Positions 36,058 to 45,214 of a stretch of DNA of 64,000 bases are shown piece after piece. Both the position numbers and the translations under genes were made by a program. Numbering within the stretch: position 1 is the stretch's first letter; every line of letters starts with the position of its first letter. Below the pieces are notes generated by a model. That model made no database searches and was not told where the DNA came from. It saw only the letters and a program-made list of their open reading frames with translations. This stretch comes from Roseovarius mucosus (GTDB taxonomy: Bacteria; Pseudomonadota; Alphaproteobacteria; Rhodobacterales; Rhodobacteraceae), in assembly GCF_002080415.1 (NCBI RefSeq), contig NZ_CP020474.1, forward strand, positions 1,606,001 to 1,670,000. Direction: 5' to 3'.

Positions 36058-37542
36058 TCATTCGCGCTTGCGGAAACTGCCTTGCACGATGCGGTCAATA
36101 ACCATGGCGCAGAGTAGAATGGCCAACCCGGCGAGCAGCCCTTGCCCCTTCGCCGCATATTGCAGCGAGGTCAGCACCACCGACCCTAACCCCTGAGCGC
36201 CAATCAGACTGGCAATCACCACCATCGACAGGCACATCAGGATTGTCTGGTTGATCCCTGCAAGGATGGATGCCTTGGCCAACGGCAGTTCGACACCGCG
36301 CAAGACCTGCCATTCGGTCGCGCCATAGGCGCGGGCGGCTTCCTTTACATCCTCGGCAACGCCGGTCAGGCCAAGTGTGGTCAGCCGGATCACCGGCGGC
36401 ATGCCAAAGATCAGCGTGGCAATGATGCCGGGCGGCTTTCCCGTGCCGAAAAACGCGATGACAGGGATCAGATAGACGAAGGCGGGCATGGTCTGCATGA
36501 AGTCAAGGATCGGCTGGGCGATGGCAAACGCGGTCTTTGACCGGGCAAACCAAATGCCCAGCGGGATGCCGATGACGATGCACAGAATTGACGCCGCCCC
36601 CAGCAAAGCGACCGTCTGCATTGACAACTCCCAGAAGCCGTAGAACGCGAGATAGGCGAGTGCGGCAGCCGTGAACACTGCGATGCGGGGCCCGGCAAGT
36701 TGCCAGGCCAGCGTGCAGATCACAAGCATGATCACCGGCCAGGGGGTGCCAACAAGGACGATCTCCAACCCCTCGACCAGAATGCGGATGCTATTTCGGA
36801 GCCCGTCAAAGAACCCCTGCCCCGAGGCATATGCGGCTTCAAATCCTGCGTCAAACCAGGCCGCCGTGTCAGAGAATAGCGTCTTGTCAGCCGGAAATGT
36901 CGTTAGCCAATCCGGTGGCATACCGATCCTTGCGTAAAGCGTGACGCCATAGATCAAGCTGGCAAGGGCAAGGGTGACCGCCCCCCGCAGAGGCGGCGCG
37001 CCATGTGGCAGGGTCTGGTCACCCCGCCATGCGGTGTAGCGGCGTTCGTATATTGCATTGGCAAAGAACCCGGTTGCCAGCCGGATGACAAGCAGCAGGA
37101 TGACGCCCTGCACCACACGGGTGCTCGCCCCGTCTGTCAGGGATGCCGTTTCTGCCATTGCTGCATCAACGGCCTTTTGAAGGTTGTCGGCCAGTTTGGC
37201 GGCGCGGGTCGCGGTATCGGTGTCGCCGGCCGCTATGGCTTCGGTCGCCTCGGCGCGGCGCGTGGCGATAGTGTCTTGCAACTGGCTGATCCGGGCCGCC
37301 TCAGCACTGTTGGTATTGCCGCCAAGGCCAGAAACGATCTGGTTCAGGGCCAATAGGTCAAGAAAACAAAGCAGCAAGAACAGGAACGACATCCCCCGCA
37401 TCCCGGCCCAGATCGGGCCAAGAATCGCGGCGGCGGGGTTGAAGCTAAGGACAAAGCCAGATCGCGACTGGATCGCAGCAAAGGCGCGGGTGTAATAGGG
37501 GGCACTCGGGCCGGTAAATCGGGGGATCAAGTTGGCCTCCAT
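36058..37542 (-). CDS. ProW-like betaine ABC transporter permease with coiled-coil insert
   Basis: A 494-residue permease, longer than typical ProW (about 350). The C-terminal half is a standard permease with the EAA loop AYGATEWQVLRGVELPLA near 415. The N-terminal extension contains one or two extra transmembrane helices and an alanine/glutamate-rich stretch (about residues 70-135, for example ISQLQDTIATRRAEATEAIA) with a heptad-like pattern, predicted to form a periplasmic coiled coil. The start ATG shares one base with the ATPase stop (TGATG), so translation is coupled. It would work with the ATPase and ProX-like protein upstream. Confidence 0.88.
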   Translation of the reverse strand: MEANLIPRFTGPSAPYYTRAFAAIQSRSGFVLSFNPAAAILGPIWAGMRGMSFLFLLLCFLDLLALNQIVSGLGGNTNSAEAARISQLQDTIATRRAEATEAIAAGDTDTATRAAKLADNLQKAVDAAMAETASLTDGASTRVVQGVILLLVIRLATGFFANAIYERRYTAWRGDQTLPHGAPPLRGAVTLALASLIYGVTLYARIGMPPDWLTTFPADKTLFSDTAAWFDAGFEAAYASGQGFFDGLRNSIRILVEGLEIVLVGTPWPVIMLVICTLAWQLAGPRIAVFTAAALAYLAFYGFWELSMQTVALLGAASILCIVIGIPLGIWFARSKTAFAIAQPILDFMQTMPAFVYLIPVIAFFGTGKPPGIIATLIFGMPPVIRLTTLGLTGVAEDVKEAARAYGATEWQVLRGVELPLAKASILAGINQTILMCLSMVVIASLIGAQGLGSVVLTSLQYAAKGQGLLAGLAILLCAMVIDRIVQGSFRKRE

Positions 37543-38573
37543 CAGCGTCCCTCCCTGATGGCCGTCAGAAGCCTGTCTTTGGTGACGATCCCCACCGGCA
37601 CGCCACCATCTTGGATGATAACTGGCAGAGTCGATCCCGAACACAGCCCAATCAGCGCATCAAGATTGGCAGTGGTGGGAGCATAGGAGGCGTTTGCGAC
37701 ATCGAAATGTGGAAAAGAGATCAAAGGCTCCATGACGGTGCGCGCGGTGATCAATCCCAGCTTCGAGATATTCTGCACGAAGGTCCTGACATAGTCATCC
37801 GCAGGCCGGGTCACGATTTCCTCGGGCGTGCCAGTCTGAACAATCCGGCCATCCTTCATGATGGCAATGCGGCTGCCGACACGGATCGCCTCATCCAGAT
37901 CATGGGTAATGAAAAGTGTGGTCTTGCCCAGCTTGTGCGACAATTCCATGAATTGGTCCTGCAATTGTCGCCGGATCAATGGGTCCAGTGCCGAAAACGG
38001 CTCGTCCATCAGCAGGATCTCGGGGTCGGCGGCCAGAGCCCGGGCCAGACCCACGCGCTGCTGCATGCCCCCAGACAGCTGGCGCGGCAGGCGGTCGCCA
38101 TAGCCTTGCAACCCCACCAGACTCAGCTTTTCCGCCGAAACTTGCCAGCGCGTACCCTTGGGAGAGCCGCGCAATTCCAAGGGATAGGCCACGTTATCCT
38201 GCACCGACCGGTGAGGCATCAACGCCATGTGCTGGAACACCATTCCGATGCGTTCAGCCCGCAGCGCCCGCAAGGCGGCAGGCGACAGTGCGCGCACGTC
38301 CTGCCCCAGCACGCGGATATCGCCCGATGTCGGCTCGATAAGGCGATTGACATGCCGCACCAAGGTGGACTTGCCGCTGCCCGACAGCCCCATGATGACA
38401 AAAATCTCGCCTGGCATGACAGAAATCGACGCCTCGGCAATGCCCACAACGCAGTTGTGCTTGGCCAGAACTTCGGCCTTTGTCGCGCCGGCCTTGGCAT
38501 CGGCAAGGGCGGCCTGTTCGGCGGTGCCGAAGATTTTCCAGACACCCGAAAGTTCGATCACAGGATCTGCCAT
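37542..38573 (-). CDS. ProV-like betaine ABC transporter ATPase
   Basis: A 343-residue ATPase. Walker A GLSGSGKSTL (about residues 63-72), signature LSGGMQQR, Walker B ILLMDEPFSALD, switch His in FITHDLDEAIRVGSR, and a C-terminal regulatory tail with CBS-like content (LPVIIQDGGVPVGIVTKDRLL). An insertion of about 25 residues after the first strand (AEQAALADAKAGATKAEV) is characteristic of ProV-type ATPases. Start set at MADPVIEL. It is separated from the upstream ProX gene by a stem-loop and is translationally coupled to ProW. Confidence 0.92.
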   Translation of the reverse strand: MADPVIELSGVWKIFGTAEQAALADAKAGATKAEVLAKHNCVVGIAEASISVMPGEIFVIMGLSGSGKSTLVRHVNRLIEPTSGDIRVLGQDVRALSPAALRALRAERIGMVFQHMALMPHRSVQDNVAYPLELRGSPKGTRWQVSAEKLSLVGLQGYGDRLPRQLSGGMQQRVGLARALAADPEILLMDEPFSALDPLIRRQLQDQFMELSHKLGKTTLFITHDLDEAIRVGSRIAIMKDGRIVQTGTPEEIVTRPADDYVRTFVQNISKLGLITARTVMEPLISFPHFDVANASYAPTTANLDALIGLCSGSTLPVIIQDGGVPVGIVTKDRLLTAIREGR

Positions 38574-38603
38574 TGCATGTCCATCTCGTGCCTCAAAGAA
38601 GGA

Positions 38604-38631
38604 AGGGCATGGCAGCGCGCCGCCATGCCCT
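38604..38631 (-). terminator. Intercistronic stem-loop after the ProX-like gene
   Basis: A perfect 10-bp inverted repeat (AGGGCATGGC / GCCATGCCCT) with an 8-base loop lies 21 bases after the stop of the binding-protein gene and before the ATPase gene. As at 914-939, a hairpin directly follows a betaine binding-protein gene; it probably protects that transcript or limits read-through. Confidence 0.6.
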
Positions 38632-38652
38632 GTGTTTTCCAGCCTCAAGATG

Positions 38653-39591
38653 TCACTTCAGCCAAGCAGCCACACGATCGGGGTTCGCGGTAATCCACTC
38701 GGCGGCCACGGCCCCGGCATCTTTGCCATCAATCACGACCGAGTAGGAAAATGCGCCCAAATCATCCGCCGTGATGTCTATATTGCGCATAAGGGCGGCC
38801 ACCTGCGGCGCATTGGCTTCTATATCTTTGGCAAAGACCGGCTGAATGAAAGCTGGCGGCCAAGCCATGGTAACATTGGAATTCGCCAGATAGTCCGCGT
38901 CTTCTTCCGGTGTCAGTGCATTCCACTTGGCCGCGTCATAGGCCGGTTCGGTCAAAAAGGTCATCTCGGGATGGACGGTGAACAAATGGTGTGGCTTGTA
39001 GCAGAATCCGGCCCAAGGCTTGGCCCCTGCAATCGCCGTATCAAGCTGGCTATACGCCACGCCCTCGTCCAGCTCGACAAGATCAACCACCAGATCATAC
39101 CCATAACCATGGGCCTTGGCCTTTTCCACCGTGGTCGACGCCCAGCCAGTGGCACCGATGAAGACCTCACCCTTGCCATTGCCGTCACTGTCGAGAAGTG
39201 CGGCCTTGGTCGGGTCGGTCAGATCGCTGATGTCGACAATGCCCGCATCCAGCGCCGCTTGATTCACGCAAATCCCTTGAACGGCCGATGTCGAATTGCT
39301 GTTGAGTTCAATCTTTGCGGCGAACTGATCAACCAGCCCTTGCTGGTTTGGCAACCAGACTTCTGGATGGATATGCATAGAGCCCTTGTCCAACGCCTCA
39401 AAGATCACCGGGTTGGTGCCGGTTTGAAGCTCGACCTTGAGGCCCATGTTGGTTTCGACGACTTGCTTGATGACGTTGGCCGTAACTGTGACCGACGGCC
39501 AGTTCGGCACGCCCACGACGACGTCTTGAGCAAAACTCGCAGTGGAAAAGGCAAGCGTGGTCGCTAATGCCGTGGCAATCTTCAGTTGCAT
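38653..39591 (-). CDS. ProX-like betaine ABC transporter binding protein
   Basis: A 312-residue periplasmic protein with a signal peptide (MQLKIATALATTLAFSTASFA, cleaved near residue 21) and an OpuAC-type body: VVGVPNWPSVTVTANVIKQV, GSMHIHPEVWLPNQQGLVDQ and PWAGFCYKPHHLFTVHPEM, including Trp residues expected to line a quaternary-ammonium cage. A GGAGG site lies eight bases upstream. It is first in the leftward ProXVW-LysR operon. Ligand probably glycine betaine or a related betaine, consistent with the neighbouring demethylation enzymes. Confidence 0.92.
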   Translation of the reverse strand: MQLKIATALATTLAFSTASFAQDVVVGVPNWPSVTVTANVIKQVVETNMGLKVELQTGTNPVIFEALDKGSMHIHPEVWLPNQQGLVDQFAAKIELNSNSTSAVQGICVNQAALDAGIVDISDLTDPTKAALLDSDGNGKGEVFIGATGWASTTVEKAKAHGYGYDLVVDLVELDEGVAYSQLDTAIAGAKPWAGFCYKPHHLFTVHPEMTFLTEPAYDAAKWNALTPEEDADYLANSNVTMAWPPAFIQPVFAKDIEANAPQVAALMRNIDITADDLGAFSYSVVIDGKDAGAVAAEWITANPDRVAAWLK

Positions 39592-40016
39592 TGGGTCAGA
39601 CCTCCAAGTCGGAAAGGATGTTTTAAGACGAGCTTTTCTTGTCGCGCTCTTCTAAATCCGATCATTCGCAAATTGCCTCGGATGTCGATTCGGGACTTTG
39701 ACTTTAAGGATTACGCAGCCCGCGTTCCGATCTTATGAAGCCCTTACAAGTGTCCTGTTCAGGTGCAGCGTAGAGCCACTTCAGGTCACTGAAGGATGAG
39801 GCCCGCCCTGATCCTCTGGGGGTTTCCGGTGGCCCAAGCACCACCCTGCACGCCACGCCCGACAGGCTCTGTCCGGGTCTTGTCGAAGGGAAGCCCCCCG
39901 AACCCCTTGCCGCCAAGGGCGAGACCCGGACAATTTCATGGCGTCGCACCACGCTGCCGCGCAAGGCTGTAGCGTCGTTGGCGGGACGAGGTGTATCAGT
40001 CCTCGTTTGCCCCACG
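39592..40016. other. Intergenic region, promoter of the ProX operon plus unassigned sequence
   Basis: Positions 39592-39700 are relatively AT-rich and probably hold the ProX promoter. From 39704 to 40016 the DNA is GC-rich with overlapping ORFs on the minus strand that lack ribosome sites and continue from out-of-frame reading of the neighbouring PepSY gene. I see no supported gene; it may be a decayed or repeated element. Confidence 0.4.
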
Positions 40017-40835
40017 TCAGTTCTGCCAAAGGCGTTCGCGCGCGACGCGGCCCTGATCGTCCAGCCGCACTTCGACGGTGTCTCCGAACGGGTTGATCGC
40101 CAGCGCGGTGACATGCCGCCCGCCACGTTCGATGAAACCGACATCGGTATAGCCAAGTGCAGCCAGCCGGTCCCGTGCCGCCGCGTCCGACAGTGACCGG
40201 CGGTCGTCAAGTTCGCGGTCGTACTCGCGCAGGGTGCCGTTGCGGGAAAACTCGATCTCGATCCGCATCCCCTCGGCAGAGAAGCCCTCGACCGAGATTT
40301 CACCGTCGTCGTCCAGGTCAATCTCGGTCATTCGCGCAATTTCGGCCAGGCGCGGCTCGGCCCGGACAGCAGCAGGCAGCATCGCATCAATGAGCGCCGG
40401 GGGCAGGCCTGCGCCATCGGCCTGCACCTCCAGCAATCGCGCGCCACGCGCCTCGGCGCGCAGCCAGCCGGTGCCACTGCGGGCGTAAAAGTAGGTTTCG
40501 CCATCGTCATCGGGGCGGCTGCGAATGTCTGTCAGGCCTAGGCCACGCAGCGCGGCGGGCAGCATCGCCTCTGCCGGATCGGCGGCGGGGCCTGCCGTCA
40601 GGGTGGCAGCGGCAAAGGTGTCGCCCGTCCGTGTGCCGGTCAGGTCCAGCCGGGTGCCGGGGGTGGGCACGGTGGCGCCCTCAGGCAGGGTCACAAGCAG
40701 GCGGCCCTCCGGGGTGGTCAGCACGATCTGGGTGCCAAAGATTTCGGCCACGGTGCCCGACAGCGGCGTCTCTTGCGCCACAAGCGGGGTTGCAAGGGCC
40801 GTTGTCAGGATCAGGGCGGCAAGGGTGCGTTTCAT
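40017..40835 (-). CDS. Secreted PepSY-like protein
   Basis: A 272-residue protein with a signal peptide (MKRTLAALILTTALATPLVA, cleaved near residue 20). Residues 25-80 look like a small OB/beta domain, followed by repeated PepSY-like units (ARDRLAALGYTDVGFIERG, then VEVRLDDQGRVARERLW at the C-terminus). PepSY proteins are periplasmic and often accompany two-component systems or proteases. Divergent from the PepSY-like/two-component operon at 40946-43196. Confidence 0.78.
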   Translation of the reverse strand: MKRTLAALILTTALATPLVAQETPLSGTVAEIFGTQIVLTTPEGRLLVTLPEGATVPTPGTRLDLTGTRTGDTFAAATLTAGPAADPAEAMLPAALRGLGLTDIRSRPDDDGETYFYARSGTGWLRAEARGARLLEVQADGAGLPPALIDAMLPAAVRAEPRLAEIARMTEIDLDDDGEISVEGFSAEGMRIEIEFSRNGTLREYDRELDDRRSLSDAAARDRLAALGYTDVGFIERGGRHVTALAINPFGDTVEVRLDDQGRVARERLWQN

Positions 40836-40945
40836 CAGTGTCTCCTTCGGTTCAACATGACACCATCTTGCGCGATTCGCCCCAAATGCCGCCGCAACGG
40901 CGCGGTTTGGTTTCCGTTGAGCTTTGGTGCGGTATACAAAGGCCC

Positions 40946-41245
40946 ATGCGTTATGCCCTTGTCCCTTTGATCCTTGCCCTGTCGGCTACCCCGGCCCTTG
41001 CGGACCCTCCCGGGGACGCCGTACCCATTGATGCAGGGGCGGCTTTGGCCTGCGTCGCCGACCGCTATCGCGGCGAAGCGCTGCGGATCGAAGACGAGGA
41101 GGATGGCCTCGTGCAGGAAATCCGCTGGCTCACCCCCGCCGGAAACGTGCTGGAGATCGAGATCACCGGCCCCGGCTGCCGGTTTCTAGAGGTTGATGGC
41201 GTGGGACAGTCCGAGGCCCGCATCCTGCCGGAGGAACCCCGGTGA
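40946..41245 (+). CDS. Small PepSY-like periplasmic protein
   Basis: A 99-residue protein with a signal peptide (MRYALVPLILALSATPALA). The mature part (DRYRGEALRIEDEEDGLVQE then VLEIEITGPGCRFLEVDGVG) resembles a single PepSY unit. The gene overlaps the response-regulator start (GTGA) and is therefore probably translated with the two-component system, where PepSY proteins commonly modulate the sensor. Confidence 0.78.
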   Translation: MRYALVPLILALSATPALADPPGDAVPIDAGAALACVADRYRGEALRIEDEEDGLVQEIRWLTPAGNVLEIEITGPGCRFLEVDGVGQSEARILPEEPR

Positions 41246-41910
41246 AGGTGCTCGTGGTCGAGGATGATCGCGACCTTGCCGCCCAGATCGCCGCCGCGCT
41301 GACGCAGGCAGGCTATACGGTCGAAAGCGCGCATGACGGCGAGACGGGAGAGTTTCTTGGCGCGACCGAGACAGTGGGTGCCGCGGTGCTGGACCTTGGC
41401 CTGCCGGGGATTGATGGGATCGAAGTGCTCAAACGCTGGCGTGGCGCGGGCCTGACCTTTCCCGTCTTGATCCTGACCGCGCGGGATGCCTGGTCTGACA
41501 AGGTGGCCGGCTTTCGCGCGGGGGCGGATGATTACGTTCTGAAGCCCTTCCGGATGGAGGAGGTGACGCTGCGCCTGTCCACCCTGATCCGCCGCGCCGC
41601 AGGACATGCGACCGCCGAACTGGCGGCGGGAGCGCTGATGCTGGATACGGCCACTGGCCTTGCCACGCTTGACGGAATGCCCCTGCGCCTGACGGCGTTT
41701 GAGGGCAAGTTGTTGCGCTACCTCATGCTGCACAAAGGACGAGTCGTCAGCCGGACAGAACTGTCGGAACATATGTATGACCGCGACGCCGACCGCGATT
41801 TCCGGTCGATGGAAGTGGTGATCGGCCGGTTGCGCCGCAAGATCGGCGAGGCGCGCGTGGAAACCCGGCGGGGCGAGGGATATCGCCTGCTGCCCGTTGA
41901 TCCAGAATGA
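41242..41910 (+). CDS. OmpR-family response regulator
   Basis: A 222-residue response regulator: acidic pocket VLVVEDDRDLA, phosphoacceptor Asp in AVLDLGLPGIDG (about residue 51), switch Thr and Lys in LILTARDAW and DDYVLKPFR, and a C-terminal winged helix (LTAFEGKLLRYLMLHKGRVV, RRGEGYRLLP). It starts with GTG, overlapping the PepSY gene, and its stop overlaps the kinase start by four bases (ATGA). GC-rich codon use is higher than in the flanking betaine locus. Confidence 0.95.
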   Translation: MKVLVVEDDRDLAAQIAAALTQAGYTVESAHDGETGEFLGATETVGAAVLDLGLPGIDGIEVLKRWRGAGLTFPVLILTARDAWSDKVAGFRAGADDYVLKPFRMEEVTLRLSTLIRRAAGHATAELAAGALMLDTATGLATLDGMPLRLTAFEGKLLRYLMLHKGRVVSRTELSEHMYDRDADRDFRSMEVVIGRLRRKIGEARVETRRGEGYRLLPVDPE

Positions 41911-43196
41911 CGCCGGGATCAATCCGCGCGCGGATGCTGGCCTGGTCCGCCGGGCTGACGCTGGGCGCGCTGGTGGTGGCGTGGTTTGCAGTATCGGCAG
42001 TGCTGGCGGATTTCGTGAACCGCCGCCTTAACGCGGATCTGACGGCGGCGGCGCGGGGCGTGATGGCGGCCGCGGCTTGGGATGCAGCGGGGGCCTTTGC
42101 CGTACTGCCGCCCCCTGCGGATCCACGCTTTGACCGGCCCCTGTCGGGCTGGTACTGGCAGGTCAGCGACGGGACAGCCGTGCTGGCACGCGCGCCCTCG
42201 CTTGTCACCGGCAATCTGGGGGCGGATGGCGCGGGGCGGACCGGCCCCGATGGCGCGTCACTGGTGGCGCATGTCGCAAGGTTCACTGCGCCGGGCGACG
42301 GGCGGCGTCTGACCGTTACCGTGACCCTGCCTGCGGCAGAGGTTGTGGCGGAACTGGCGGCCATCCGCCGCCCGCTCGCGCTGGCGCTGGCGGCTCTGGG
42401 GGCGGCGCTTCTGGCTGCGCAGGTTCTGGCCGTCCGGGCGGGGTTGGTGGACCTGACGCGCTTTGCCCGCGCGGTCGCCGCTGTCCGCGACGGGCGAGGC
42501 GAGACCTTGCCCCCTGCTCAGGCCGCCGAACTGCGCCCGCTGTCGGATGAACTCACCCGCCTGATCGCTGCCAATGCAGCACAGGTGGCGCGCGCCCGTG
42601 CCCATGCGGGCGATCTGGCCCATGCGCTCAAGACGCCACTGGCCGTTCTGGCCAACCGGGCAGACCCTGAGGATACCGCCCTGATCGACCGGATGGACCG
42701 CATCATCCGCTGGCACCTGAAACGCGCCCGCGCAGCAGCAGCGGGGCTGGACCCCACGGCGCATGCGGCCGTAGCCCCAGTGCTAGAGGATGTGGCGTTG
42801 GTCCTGACGCCCGAAGCGCGGCGGCGCGGCGTCAAGCTAGAGATCGCGGCCAAAGGCGTGCCAGATTTTCGCGGCGATGCCGAGGATCTGGCCGAGATCG
42901 TCGGCGCCTTGACCGAGAATGCAGTGAAATGGGCGCGGTCATCGGTGCGGCTTGCGGCAGCGCCTTGTCTCGATGGCGTTCAGATCAGCATCACAGACGA
43001 CGGCCCCGGCATTCCCGAGCCCGACCGCGCCCGTCTGCTGGCCCGGGGCGCGCGGCTGGATGAAACTGTGCCGGGCCACGGCCTCGGCCTTGCCATCGCG
43101 ACAGACCGAGTCGCGGCCTATGGTGGGCGGCTGGACATTGGGCAGTCCGAAGGTGGCGGGCTGGCGGTGACCCTGACATTGCCCGCTCGGGGCTGA
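41907..43196 (+). CDS. Membrane sensor histidine kinase, partner of the response regulator
   Basis: A 429-residue sensor: one N-terminal transmembrane helix (LAWSAGLTLGALVVAWFAV), a periplasmic segment, a second helix near residue 150, then the phospho-His box GDLAHALKTPLAVLANR (about 233), the N box LTENAVKWARSSVRL, and the G boxes ITDDGPGIPE and GHGLGLAIATDRVAAYGG. It forms a two-component pair with the gene it overlaps by four bases; PepSY neighbours suggest envelope or metal-stress input. Confidence 0.94.
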   Translation: MTPGSIRARMLAWSAGLTLGALVVAWFAVSAVLADFVNRRLNADLTAAARGVMAAAAWDAAGAFAVLPPPADPRFDRPLSGWYWQVSDGTAVLARAPSLVTGNLGADGAGRTGPDGASLVAHVARFTAPGDGRRLTVTVTLPAAEVVAELAAIRRPLALALAALGAALLAAQVLAVRAGLVDLTRFARAVAAVRDGRGETLPPAQAAELRPLSDELTRLIAANAAQVARARAHAGDLAHALKTPLAVLANRADPEDTALIDRMDRIIRWHLKRARAAAAGLDPTAHAAVAPVLEDVALVLTPEARRRGVKLEIAAKGVPDFRGDAEDLAEIVGALTENAVKWARSSVRLAAAPCLDGVQISITDDGPGIPEPDRARLLARGARLDETVPGHGLGLAIATDRVAAYGGRLDIGQSEGGGLAVTLTLPARG

Positions 43197-43346
43197 TGCC
43201 GTCCCGCTCTAAAGTATCCTTCAATCCCTGTGCCAGGGTGCAATGCAGATGAATACGAAGGTCCAGTCTGGCCCGTCCTTGCCGCACTGCTGAACTAGCC
43301 CCATGAAGATGCCGCGCCGCATCCAAAGACGGGAACGCGCCTATGA

Positions 43347-43583
43347 CTATCGATTTGGCTTTTTCAAACGCCAAGTGTGATACAGGGATGCCCCAAATGC
43401 CAATGCAGCCAGCAAGAGCCATGCATCTCCGGATTGCTCCAAATACACGACGCCCGAGTCCGCTTCGTAACACCGGCCTAGGTCGTTAAAACAGCCGCGC
43501 CATCTGAAATACTGGGCATAGTAGAAATATCCAAACACCAATGACAGTCCAAGAAGGGCTAAGGCAGCCACCTTTCTGATCAT
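43347..43583 (-). CDS. Small membrane protein with paired cysteines
   Basis: Seventy-eight residues: an N-terminal helix (VAALALLGLSLVFGYFYYA), a short loop with RGCFNDLGRCYE that could form a disulfide outside the membrane, and a second helix (AWLLLAALAFGASLYHTW). The ATG follows a plausible ribosome site (AGGCG). No known family is evident; it stands alone between two transcription units. Confidence 0.55.
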   Translation of the reverse strand: MIRKVAALALLGLSLVFGYFYYAQYFRWRGCFNDLGRCYEADSGVVYLEQSGDAWLLLAALAFGASLYHTWRLKKPNR

Positions 43584-43733
43584 CGAACGCCTCTCAAATC
43601 ACGGTCGCAAACTATAGCTTCGCCCATTGACGTAAACTTTGCTTGGATCTGGTGCCATTAGGCATAACAAGAACGGTTGTCGCAACCTGCTCGTCAGTGC
43701 GAATTATTCTGCCGCACGCCGCTTAGGGCCGCT

Positions 43734-44333
43734 TCATTCCAGATTGACGTCGCCCAAGCGCGGAGCATGGACCTGTGTTCGTATAAGGAAGGCAGCGGCT
43801 GCGCCCGCTACAGCGCCAAACAGGTGAGCCTCCCAAGAGACGCCGGGTTGACCCGGCAGAACGCCCCAGAGAATGTAGCCGTATAGAACTCCGACGAGGA
43901 GTGCTGCACCCAGCGTGATCGGCGAGCGATCCACCAAACCACGCGCCACGAGGAAGCCGAACCAGCCGAAGACAAGCCCCGACGCACCGATATGGATGGC
44001 GGAGCTTCCAAATAGCCAGACAAGACCGCCGCCGAGGCCGATCACCACGGCGTTCACAGCCAGCAAGGCCCGCGTGGCAGTGGCCACCAGCAACCCTCCC
44101 ATCACCAATAATGGCGGTGTATTGGCCATCAGATGCGAGAAGCTTCCGTGCAGGAGTGGCATTGCGATGATGCCATCCAACCCGCTGACGTGCCGGGGGA
44201 TCAGGCCGAAGGCCGGGTTAAAGCCGTAGCCTGTGATCCAGTTGACGACTTGAACCGCCCAGAGCAGCAAGACAAAGGCTGCAAGCGCCTTGGCGCGCCA
44301 AAAGAATGCGCCCATGTGATCCCGTTTCCTCAT
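43734..44333 (-). CDS. Rhomboid-family intramembrane protease
   Basis: About 199 residues with six hydrophobic helices. The catalytic dyad is visible: Ser in [15 protein letters not shown] (GxSG motif) and His in [17 protein letters not shown]. The [11 protein letters not shown] segment near residue 65 is the conserved H(x)nN region of rhomboids. The start at [11 protein letters not shown] is preferred; the in-frame extension to 44423 lacks homology. Confidence 0.87.
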   Translation of the reverse strand: MRKRDHMGAFFWRAKALAAFVLLLWAVQVVNWITGYGFNPAFGLIPRHVSGLDGIIAMPLLHGSFSHLMANTPPLLVMGGLLVATATRALLAVNAVVIGLGGGLVWLFGSSAIHIGASGLVFGWFGFLVARGLVDRSPITLGAALLVGVLYGYILWGVLPGQPGVSWEAHLFGAVAGAAAAFLIRTQVHAPRLGDVNLE

Positions 44334-44476
44334 GTCGGCAACAGTAGCTGTCTTCGCAGCACCTTCAACGGCTTTCGTGCGCGGCACAGGCGGACAATTC
44401 TGGACTTTTCCTGCCTGACCCACACTGTGTCGGCGTGGGCTCTGGCCACGCCTATCCTTACACTGCGGTTGACCGT

Positions 44477-45103
44477 CTAGACCAAGACCTCTCTGACAAC
44501 TGCAAGAACGGCTTCACCGGCGAGCGCGATAACTGTCGACAGACCAGTTACGACAAGACCGCCTGCGGTCATCGAACCGGCAACAAGTGCGCCGTCGCGT
44601 TGCAGCATGCCGACGGCGATGCCAAGGATACAAAGTGCTGGCAGCATGTTGCCAAATGGGATTGGCAGCGCAATGACGACGGCAAGAACCAAACAGACCG
44701 CTCCGATCACGCGTGTCTGGCCGATCAGCCCGGGCCAACGCGGGCGCGACACGCGCTCCAGCCTATTCAGGGCCTGGCCGATCCGGGTGGATCCCATTTT
44801 CAGAAGTCGTAGCGGGACGCGGCGTTCGCTCAGCCAGACAGGCAGGCGCGGTTCGGGGCCGAACAAAAGCATCAGCACAGAGACAAGGATAAGTGGGATG
44901 GCGAGAATAGTGCTGAGACCTGCCACGGGCAGCGGAAGCGCCTCTGGCAGGGCAAAGATGAGCAAGATCAACGCATAGGTGCGGGGTCCGGCAAAGCGGG
45001 CCACGTCTCCCAATGTCGGGGCGCTTTTGTCGAAGCGGTGGCACAATTGCGCGAACAGCTCAGTAGTGGACTGGGGTGGCGTGCCAAAGTCGTATTGAGG
45101 CAT
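44477..45103 (-). CDS. ExoD-family membrane protein
   Basis: A 208-residue ExoD-like protein with hydrophobic segments [20 protein letters not shown] and [20 protein letters not shown] and the ExoD-typical [12 protein letters not shown]. ExoD proteins are linked to exopolysaccharide and alkali tolerance in rhizobia, mechanism unknown. The [10 protein letters not shown] start is used; upstream in-frame residues lack similarity. Same strand as the BOF protein gene but separated by 111 bases. Confidence 0.82.
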   Translation of the reverse strand: MPQYDFGTPPQSTTELFAQLCHRFDKSAPTLGDVARFAGPRTYALILLIFALPEALPLPVAGLSTILAIPLILVSVLMLLFGPEPRLPVWLSERRVPLRLLKMGSTRIGQALNRLERVSRPRWPGLIGQTRVIGAVCLVLAVVIALPIPFGNMLPALCILGIAVGMLQRDGALVAGSMTAGGLVVTGLSTVIALAGEAVLAVVREVLV

Positions 45104-45214
45104 GGAATGGCGTCCGGCATTGCTGACAAGAGAAAGCGGGCACATAGCCTGCCGCGAGGATGAAATCATAAACAGCTGCGGGCCCTCATGGGCCCGCAGC
45201 GCACCGCAGCGGCG

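Noticed and set aside
39704..40016. Minus-strand ORFs downstream of the PepSY gene
   Set aside because: They are out-of-frame continuations from the PepSY coding region with no start of their own.
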